Below are positions 53,130 to 61,500 of a stretch of DNA of 64,000 nt, piece after piece. Source of the DNA: Streptomyces meridianus (lineage in GTDB: Bacteria > Actinomycetota > Actinomycetes > Streptomycetales > Streptomycetaceae); contig NZ_JAMQGM010000030.1 of assembly GCF_023703325.1 (NCBI RefSeq), forward strand, positions 20,173 through 84,172, read 5' to 3'. The position numbers and the translations under genes were made by a program. A model generated the notes under the pieces. It was not told where the DNA came from and did no database searches. It saw only the letters and a list, made by a program, of their open reading frames with translations. The stretch's first letter is position 1. Each line of letters starts with the position of its first letter.

Positions 53130-54698
53130 GTGCGAAGACGTACGGGAACTGTCGGTCTGGTGGGGGTGGCCGCAGCCGTGATTCTGACGACGGTGCTCGG
53201 CGTCGCCGGAGTTCAGGCGGTACCCGCTGTGGCGGCTGCTTGTACGGCCGGCGCCGCGAGTGACTTCAACGGTGACGGCATCGTCGACACGGTCGCTGCC
53301 GACCCCGAGGCGACGGTGAACGGCGCGAAGAGGGCCGGCCTGGTGCGCGTGGTTCTCGGAGGAGGCAAGGGAGTCTTCGAGATCTCGCAGGCGACTGCGG
53401 GGATGGGAGCCACTCCCGAGCGCGGCGACCGGTTCGGGCACTCGCGCGCCTGGTACGACGCCGACGGGGACGGATGCGCCGATCTCGTGGTCGGGGCTCC
53501 TTACGAGGACGTCCCCAAGGACGGTGCCGACCTGCGTGACGCGGGCGGCATCTGGGTCGTCCACGGCACTCCGACCGGCATCGGAGCGGGCTCCATCATC
53601 GAGGGTTACACCCAGACCCAACTGGACTCGAGCACCGTGACCGAGGAGTACGACCGGTTCGGATTCGCGCTCCAGGCCGGCAGTACGTCCAGCAGCGCTC
53701 CCTACCTCGTGGTCGGTGCTCCCGGGGAGAACGTCAACAGCGGGGGCAAGGACCACGCGGACGCGGGCTGCATCCATTACGTCCAGGGCACGACAAAGGC
53801 CACGGCCAACCAGGGGGACCTGGGGGTCCCGGGTGAGGTCGAGGCACACGACCGGTTCGGATATTCACTGACCGGCACCAACCGCTACTTCGCGGTCGGT
53901 GCGCCCGGCGAGACCATCGGCACCGATGCCGAGTTCGCCGGCGGCGTCACCGTCTTCAACCACACGTTCACGAGCGGAGTTCCCACGGCCTTGACCGGAC
54001 TCGACCAGGCAGCGCCGGGCCTGACCGGAGCTGCTGAGGCCGGTGACGGATTCGGTACCTCGATCGACATGACGAACTACCGTCCGTCCGGCGAGACGTA
54101 CAACTCGGATGCCCTGCTGGCCGTCGGCAGCCCAGGTGAGGCCATCGGAACCGTGGACGCAGCCGGAAGCGTGATGGTCATCCGCATCGAGCCGGCCGGT
54201 GGCTACACCGAAATGGCCGTCATGGACAGGGGCGTGACCGATGTGGACGGCGATCCCGCGGCCGGCGACTTCCTCGGACAGCGGGTGACCATCGCCAACA
54301 CCGACACCGGGGTGGTCACGAGCTCGGCCACCGTGCGTCTGGCGATCGGGATTCCCGGGCACGACGCGGGCTCGGCTCAGGACGCCGGTGCCGTACAGGT
54401 CTTCCGGCCCCTGGACAGTTCGGTCGGTGCCGCCGACCGGATTCTGACACGAGCAGCGGGCAGCGTGCTTCCGGGCATCGCGACCGTCCGCGACTACACG
54501 GGCATCTCGCTGGATTCCGGCTCCTCGAACCTGTACCTCGGTGTGCCCTACAGCAAGGCGACCGAGACGCCCAGGGGCGCGCTCCACGTCATTCCGTGGA
54601 CGGACGTCGACGGCACGACCAGCACCGGAACCACCACCTACAAGCCCGGTACGGATGGGATCTCCGACGCGGGCACGTCCTTCGGAGTCGTCGGATGA
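53130..54698 (+). CDS. Secreted FG-GAP repeat (integrin-alpha-like propeller) protein
   Basis: 522 residues from GTG. Signal peptide to about residue 37 (VPAVAAACTA). The mature part starts with a calcium-type DFNGDGIVD and has about six or seven blades with motifs such as DRFGHSRAWYDADGDGCADLVVGAP, DRFGFALQAG with VVGAPGE, DRFGYSLTG with AVGAPGE and DGFGTSIDM with AVGSPGE. This predicts a calcium-binding beta-propeller outside the cell. Its stop overlaps the next start by ATGA, so it is coupled to the LamG gene. Ligand unknown. Confidence 0.9.
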   Translation: MRRRTGTVGLVGVAAAVILTTVLGVAGVQAVPAVAAACTAGAASDFNGDGIVDTVAADPEATVNGAKRAGLVRVVLGGGKGVFEISQATAGMGATPERGDRFGHSRAWYDADGDGCADLVVGAPYEDVPKDGADLRDAGGIWVVHGTPTGIGAGSIIEGYTQTQLDSSTVTEEYDRFGFALQAGSTSSSAPYLVVGAPGENVNSGGKDHADAGCIHYVQGTTKATANQGDLGVPGEVEAHDRFGYSLTGTNRYFAVGAPGETIGTDAEFAGGVTVFNHTFTSGVPTALTGLDQAAPGLTGAAEAGDGFGTSIDMTNYRPSGETYNSDALLAVGSPGEAIGTVDAAGSVMVIRIEPAGGYTEMAVMDRGVTDVDGDPAAGDFLGQRVTIANTDTGVVTSSATVRLAIGIPGHDAGSAQDAGAVQVFRPLDSSVGAADRILTRAAGSVLPGIATVRDYTGISLDSGSSNLYLGVPYSKATETPRGALHVIPWTDVDGTTSTGTTTYKPGTDGISDAGTSFGVVG

Positions 54699-57600
54699 CC
54701 GGCGGCCGAAGACACTCCGCAGCTCACAACGGAAGAGAGCCCATCACCGTGGAAGACGTAGCGACCGGGCGCAGGCGGGTACGCCGCGCCATGGTGATCG
54801 GAACCGCCCTCACCGCACTGCTGGCGACGGGACTCGGCCTCCCCGCGCTCGACGGTGGCATCCCGCAGGCAGTCGCGGATTCGCAGAAGCCCGCCACCGC
54901 CGCGGGCGCCTCGGAGGCGCAGGCCAAGGCGGCCAGGACCGGCAAGAAGGTCGAGGTCCTGGCGCTCCGCAACGAGCACAGCACCACCGAGGCCAACCCG
55001 GACGGCACCTTCACGACCACCCAGTACGTGCAGCCGGTCCGTACCCGCAAGGGCGGCCGGTGGACGGACATCGACACCACACTGGTCGAGCAGAAGAACG
55101 GCGGCTTCGCGCCGAAGGCGGCGCTGACCGCGATGTCCTTCTCCGGCGGCGGTGACAGGACCTTCGCCGTGATCGAGAAGGACGGGCGCTCGCTGTCGTT
55201 CGGCTGGCAGAAGAAGCTGCCGAAGCCGGAGATCGAGGGTTCGAGCGCCACGTACGCGAACGTGATCCCGGACGTCGATCTCAAGGTCACGGCGAGCGCC
55301 GAGGGCTTCTCCCACGTCCTGGTGGTCAAGAACGCCGAGGCGGCGGCTCACCCGGCACTGGCAAGGATCGACATTCCGGTGGAGTCGCGTTCGGTCGACC
55401 TCAAGGAGAACAAGGCCGGCGGGCTGACGGCTACCGACGCCGGTTCGGGAGGCGCCGTTTTCGAGGCGCCGCAGCCGCTGATGTGGGACTCGAGCACAAA
55501 GCCGGGGGGCGCGGAGTCCGTATCCCCCGATGCGAAGGCGTCACCTGAGGCCCCGTCGGACCAGGACGCGACCACTCCGCCCGACGGCACCCACGTCGCC
55601 GACGTCCCGATGGACATGGCCGGGGAGTCGATGACCCTGACGCCCGACTCGGATCTGCTGAAGGACAAGGACACCGTCTACCCGGTCTACATCGACCCCG
55701 TGGTGAAGACGGCCAATCGCAGCAAATGGACGATGGTGTCGTCGTACTACTCGTCGGCGGAGTTCTGGAAATTCTCGGGCGACGAGGGCGTGGGGCGCTG
55801 TCCGGCCGACGTGTCGTATCAGTGCGCCAGCAGCAACGACGTCAAGCGGCAGTTCTTCGCGATCCCGACCGGGACCTTCGAGGGCAAGGACATCCTCGAG
55901 GCGGAGTTCGCCGTGACGATGGTGCACACCTACAGCTCTTCCGCCCGGTCGGTGCAACTCGGCCGGGTGAACTCGACGGGGGCGAGCGCCATCAGCTCCT
56001 CGACGAACTGGAACAACCAGCCTTCGCTGAAGGACGCCATCACCAGCCAGTCGCCGACCAACCCAGCAGGATCCTGCACGTCGACCAACCAGAACGTGCG
56101 TTTCAACGTGGCGGGCACCATTCAGAAAGCAGCCGACAGCGGGTGGGACACCACGACATTCCGCCTGAAGTCGGGCGACGACGGTGACTACTCGTACTGG
56201 AAGCGGTTCTGCGGTAACGCGCACCTGTCGGTGACCTACAACCGGCCGCCGTTGCAGCCGGACATGGACGACCTCAAGATGACGCCCGGCGGATCCTGCG
56301 AATACGGCAACGCGACCGAGCACATGGTCTCCGACCCCCCGAAGCTGACCGCCTTCATCAAGGACTACGACCACGGGGACACGGGCGGGAACTCGGAGAG
56401 CCTCCGGGCGGAGTTCCACGTCTTCTGGACGGTCGGCGGCACGACGTACGACCACTATGCGACGACGGGACCGAAGAACACCGTCGACGCGTCAAGGAGC
56501 GGTCAGACCGGCGGTAACGCCTTCTCCTACACCGTGGGTACCAACCTCACGGCCGATCCCGACGACGCCGGCTACACCATTCCCCAGAATGTGACCATCG
56601 GGTGGGCGGTGCGCGGATACGACGGCACGTCCTGGGGGTCGTGGAGCCTGGCCGGTGACAGCACGCGGTGCGAGTTCATCCATGACTCGACCGCTCCCAA
56701 GGCGCCGGTGATCACCTCCACCGAGTACCCGAACGACGACGCCTGGCATGTGGGCGTCGGAGATTACGGCAGCTTCACCTTCGACTCGCCTTCCAGCGAC
56801 GTGACGAAGTACAGCTACCGTTTCAAGGGGGACGACAAGGACGAGGCGACCTGGAAGTCCGTCAGCCCTGCGTCGACCGGCGGCCCGGCCACCGTGAGCT
56901 GGATGCCACCGGACGAGGGGCCCATGTACGTGGAGGCCAAGGCGATCGACGGGGCGGGCAACGCGCAGAAGACGCCCACCGCTCACGTCTTCCTCGTCAG
57001 CGACGGCCGTGCCCCGGCCGCAGGCTGGACCCTCGGTGATGCGCAGGGCTCGACGACGGCCGTCGGCACGAGCGGGTCACCGGATGCCACACCCGGCTCG
57101 GGTGTCACCTTCGGAGTCGAGGGCCCGCTCGGCCCGACGGACACCGCTGCCGTACTCGACGGCTCCGGCAACGCGTTCCTCGATGCGGGCGAGCCCTCGG
57201 TCGACACCAGCGGCACGTTCTCCGTCAGCGCCTGGGTGAACCTCGCCGAAAGCCCCACCGAGGACGTCACCCTGATCAGCCAGGACGGAACCGCGGAGCC
57301 CGGCTTCGACCTGGGGTATGACGTGGACACCGAGTCCTGGACCTTCCGCACACCGGTCACGGACATGGAGACGCTGGGCACCTGGAAGGTGTCCGGAGCC
57401 ACCGCAGTACCGGGAAGCTGGACCCACCTCATCGGCGTGTACGACGAGGTCACCGGCAAGATGAGCCTGTTCGTCAACGGTGACCTCATCGAGGAGGACG
57501 TCCAGCCCCGCCGGACCGTCTGGAACGCGACCGGTGCCCTCCAGATCGGGCGCAAGATCTCGCTGGACGGCTACACCAACCACTTCAAGGGCAGCATCGC

Positions 57601-58402
57601 CGACGTCAAGGTCTACGACCGCGTCATACCCGAGGCGGAGGGCGAGGACCTGGGCGGCATTTCGGCATCGGAGCTGGGCTACTGGTCGGTGGACAGCGTT
57701 GTGGACGGCCTGTCACCCGAGGAACGGGGTGGAACGGGCCTGACCCTCGGTGGTGGTGCCTCGATCTACCTGCCGGACGACTCCTGCGACCCCGCGGTCG
57801 ACCCGGAGTGCGTTCCGCCTGCCGAACCGCTCTGGGGAGACGGTCACCTGGCCCTGAACGGAACGGACGCCTACGCGACACGGGCAGCCGGGTTGATGGC
57901 CAAGGAGGACAGCTTCACGCTGACGGCCAGGGCGCGGCTGGCGTCCCCCGTCTCCCCGCAGGACCAGACGGTCCTCTCGCTCTCAGGGGCCAACGGCAGC
58001 GCGGCCACCGTGTCGTACCTGGCCTCGTCCGGACGGTGGCAGCTGGCCGTCACGGACCAGGACGGTACGCAGCCGACAGTGACCACTGCCGAGGCGTCCG
58101 GTGCCGCGCCGAGCGCCGAGGGCGACGGCGACCATCTCGCGCTGGTGTACTCGGCGGTCTTCGGTGACGTCCTCCTGTATGTCAACGGGACTCTCGCGGC
58201 GAAGACTCCCTGGGACAACGCCTGGGACTTCACCACGGCGAACCTCCAAGTGGGGCGCACCCTCACCGGCTCGACCGCATCGGACTACTTCTCCGGAGCC
58301 GTCGACGAACTACGCCTGTACCGGGGGGCCCTGGACGCGAGCATCGTCCCGACGGTCGCCGTACTACCGTCCGGCTCGAGCGTCGAGGAGACCGTGACGT
58401 GA
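54695..58402 (+). CDS. Secreted LamG-domain surface protein
   Basis: 1235 residues from ATG at 54695, which overlaps the preceding stop; an upstream in-frame ATG at 54596 is inside that gene. A long signal peptide (about residues 28-62) is followed by a wall-protein type N-terminal region, a DNRLRE-like domain (about 340-515), Ig-like segments, and two concanavalin-type LamG domains (about 815-977 and 1050-1215; LFVNGDLIEE and LLYVNGTLAAK strands). Streptomyces often pair such a protein with an RHS protein. A role in surface display or in handling the RHS partner is inferred. Confidence 0.88.
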   Translation: MTGGRRHSAAHNGREPITVEDVATGRRRVRRAMVIGTALTALLATGLGLPALDGGIPQAVADSQKPATAAGASEAQAKAARTGKKVEVLALRNEHSTTEANPDGTFTTTQYVQPVRTRKGGRWTDIDTTLVEQKNGGFAPKAALTAMSFSGGGDRTFAVIEKDGRSLSFGWQKKLPKPEIEGSSATYANVIPDVDLKVTASAEGFSHVLVVKNAEAAAHPALARIDIPVESRSVDLKENKAGGLTATDAGSGGAVFEAPQPLMWDSSTKPGGAESVSPDAKASPEAPSDQDATTPPDGTHVADVPMDMAGESMTLTPDSDLLKDKDTVYPVYIDPVVKTANRSKWTMVSSYYSSAEFWKFSGDEGVGRCPADVSYQCASSNDVKRQFFAIPTGTFEGKDILEAEFAVTMVHTYSSSARSVQLGRVNSTGASAISSSTNWNNQPSLKDAITSQSPTNPAGSCTSTNQNVRFNVAGTIQKAADSGWDTTTFRLKSGDDGDYSYWKRFCGNAHLSVTYNRPPLQPDMDDLKMTPGGSCEYGNATEHMVSDPPKLTAFIKDYDHGDTGGNSESLRAEFHVFWTVGGTTYDHYATTGPKNTVDASRSGQTGGNAFSYTVGTNLTADPDDAGYTIPQNVTIGWAVRGYDGTSWGSWSLAGDSTRCEFIHDSTAPKAPVITSTEYPNDDAWHVGVGDYGSFTFDSPSSDVTKYSYRFKGDDKDEATWKSVSPASTGGPATVSWMPPDEGPMYVEAKAIDGAGNAQKTPTAHVFLVSDGRAPAAGWTLGDAQGSTTAVGTSGSPDATPGSGVTFGVEGPLGPTDTAAVLDGSGNAFLDAGEPSVDTSGTFSVSAWVNLAESPTEDVTLISQDGTAEPGFDLGYDVDTESWTFRTPVTDMETLGTWKVSGATAVPGSWTHLIGVYDEVTGKMSLFVNGDLIEEDVQPRRTVWNATGALQIGRKISLDGYTNHFKGSIADVKVYDRVIPEAEGEDLGGISASELGYWSVDSVVDGLSPEERGGTGLTLGGGASIYLPDDSCDPAVDPECVPPAEPLWGDGHLALNGTDAYATRAAGLMAKEDSFTLTARARLASPVSPQDQTVLSLSGANGSAATVSYLASSGRWQLAVTDQDGTQPTVTTAEASGAAPSAEGDGDHLALVYSAVFGDVLLYVNGTLAAKTPWDNAWDFTTANLQVGRTLTGSTASDYFSGAVDELRLYRGALDASIVPTVAVLPSGSSVEETVT

Positions 58403-58411
58403 CCGCATGAC

Positions 58412-58451
58412 GCGGGGCGGGTGCCCGGAGGAAGCCAGGCACCCGCCCCGC
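58412..58451 (+). terminator. Hairpin between the LamG and RHS genes
   Basis: A perfect 14-bp stem (58412-58425 with 58438-58451) with a 12-nt loop, 10 nt after the LamG stop. It could end the first two genes or limit read-through into the RHS gene. Confidence 0.65.
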
Positions 58452-58500
58452 CCGGCATACGCCTCCCCCTCGTTTTCTCCCCCCTATACACGGAGTTGTC

Positions 58501-61500
58501 ATGCGCTCGCCCTTTCGGCTGCGTCGACTGAGACGCACACCCGTACGGAACACCGTTCTTGTGCTCGGCCTGGCCCTGACGGTCGGCCTGCTACCGCAGT
58601 ACGCCCCCGCCGCGCAGGCCGAGGACGGCGGCCTCACTCGCCCGGGTACCCAGAAGAGTCTGGACGATCCGGTCGACGGCAGGAACGCCAAGGCCCGGAA
58701 GTACGGCAAGTCGGACCCCGCCGAGAAGGCGGCGGTCAGGAAGGCCGACAGGAGTGCCTGGCCGAAGCCGGCGTCCGACGAGGTCGCCGTCGGAGGGAAG
58801 AAGGCCCGTGCTGAGGGCCTCCCCGTCACGGTCGCCGCGAGCGGGAAGACGAGCCCGGACTCGGTCCGCGTGGCAGTGCTCGACCGCAGGAAGGCGAAGG
58901 CTGCCGGGATCGACGGCACTTTGCTCACCGTCGTCCGCACGGACGGCGGCGAGAAGACCGGGAAGGTCGAAGTCGCTCTCGACTACTCGGACTTCGCCGA
59001 CGCCTACGGCGCCGGTTACGGCTCGCGGCTGCGCCTGGTGCAGTACCCCGAGTGCATCCTGACCACCCCGAAGAAGAAATCCTGCTCCACTCCGGTACCG
59101 CTGCGGAGCAGCAACGACGCGGCTCACAAGACCGTGACGGCCGCGGTCCCGGCTGCTGCCGAGGCATCCTCCGCCCCGTCCCCCCAACTGGCGAAGGGCG
59201 CGACGACTGCCGACACCGGCTCGGTCACCGTCTTCGCCGCCACTGCCGGAACCTCCGGGGACCAGGGTGACTTCGGGGCCACGTCCCTGCAGCCGTCCTC
59301 CCAGTGGAGCGTCTCCAACTCCTCCGGGGCCTTCAACTGGTCCTATCCGATCGCCGCTCCTCCGGTGCCGGGCGGGCTCGCTCCCTCCGTCTCTCTCGGC
59401 TACACCTCCCAGTCGGTCGACGGCCAGACCGCGACGACCAACAACCAGGGTTCATGGGTCGGCCAGGGCTTCTCCTACGAGCCCGGCTACATCGAGCGCC
59501 GGTACAAGCCGTGTGCCGACGACGGTCATGACGACACCTACGGCGACCAGTGCTGGGGCGGCGACAACGCCACCATCTCCCTGGCCGACGGCACCTCCGG
59601 TGAACTGATCAAGGACGACACCACCGGCAAGTGGCACGTCAGCTCCGACAACTTCAGCAAGGTCGAGAAGCTGACCGGAGCCACCAACGGCGACAACAGC
59701 GGCGAGCACTGGAAGGTGACGTCCACCGACGGCACCCAGTACTTCTTCGGCCTCAACCAGCTGCCCGGCTACGCCTCGGGTGACGAAGAGACCGACTCCA
59801 CCTGGACCGTCCCCGTCTACGGTGACGACTCCGGCGAGCCCTGCTACGACGCGACGTTCGACAACGCCCACTGCGTGCAGGCGTGGCGCTGGAATCTCGA
59901 CCACGTCATCGACGTGCACGGCAACGCCATGTCGTTCTTCTACGGCAAGGAGACCAACTACTACACCCAGGGCCTGAAGACCAGCGAGGACGGCAAGCCC
60001 TACATCCGAGGCGGATACCTCAAGCGCGTCGACTACGGTCAGCGAGCCGGAACGGTCTACAGCACCGAGCCCTCGGCGCGGGTCCTCTTCACGACCGACG
60101 AGCGCTGCATCGGTGACCTCACCGACTGTTCGGCCGGTGCGCTCACCGACTCCACGGCCGCAGACTGGCCGGACGTGCCGTGGGACCGGAACTGCAAGGC
60201 CGGCACCCAGTGCGCGGGGCAGAACTCGCCGACCTTCTGGACCCGCAAGAAGCTCGCCAAGATCACCACACAGATCCGCAATGGCGACAGCTCCTTCAAG
60301 AACGTCGACTCGTGGACGCTCGGCCACGTCTTCACCGACAACGGCGACGCGTCGAAGTCCCTGTGGCTGAACACCATCGACCACACGGGACACGTCGGTA
60401 CCGATGTCTCCGTCCCGTCCGTGAAGCTGTACGGCGCGCAGCTCGCCAACCGCGTGGACAAGGCCGGCGACAACATCCAGCCGTTCCACCGCTTCCGGCT
60501 GTCGGGGGTGGAGAGCGAGTCCGGCAGCGCTCTGTCGGTCAACTACGCCGCCACGCAGTGCTCCGAGTCGAACCTGCCGACGGCGGGCGAGTCCACCGTC
60601 CGCTGCTACCCGGTGAAGTGGAACCCGCCGGGTGAACCGGACCCGATCACCGACTGGTTCCACAAGTACGTGGTCTCCTCCGTGGTCGACACGGACCTCG
60701 TCGGTGGCAGTCCCGACCAGGTGACCTCGTACACGTACCTCGGTGACGCGGGCTGGCGGAAGACCAAGCCGGACGGTCTGACCAAGAGCGAATACCTCAC
60801 GTGGGGGGATTGGCGCGGCTACGGCAAGGTCCGGGTCGAGAAGTCCGACGGCACCACCGGTCCCTCGAACACCAAGACCGAGCACGTCTTCTTCCAGGGG
60901 CTCGACGGCGACGCCGACCCGGCCGGCGGGACCCGGTCCAGCTCGCGCACGGACTCCGACGGCACGTCGTACACGGACAGCGACTGGAAGTCCGGCTTCG
61001 AGCTGGAGACGACCACGTACGACGGTGACGAGGTGGTCTCCAAGTCGATCAACACCCCCTGGACGAAGGTCACGTCCACTCGTGCCGAGAGCTGGGGCAC
61101 GAAGCATGCCCGGTTCGTGCGGTCCGCGACCACGGACACCTACACCGAGTTGTCCTCCGGCGGCCGGCGGCAGATATCCTCCGCCAACACCTACGACGAC
61201 GCGACGGGCCGCATCACCCAGGTCGCCTACCACGGCGAGACCGGGGTCGCCGACAACGAGTGCACCCGCACCGAGTACGCCGACAACCCGGGCAAGCACC
61301 TCTACGCCCTCGTTGCCCGGGTGGAGACCCTCGGCGTCGACTGCTCCACGACTCCGGACCGTTCGAAGCACGTCATCTCCGACGACCTGACGCTGTACGA
61401 CGGAGCGACCACGATCGGCGCAGAGCCGACCAAGGGCGACCCGACCACGGTCAAGCGCCTGAAGTCGCACGACGGCACGACGGCCGCCTACCAGACCGTC

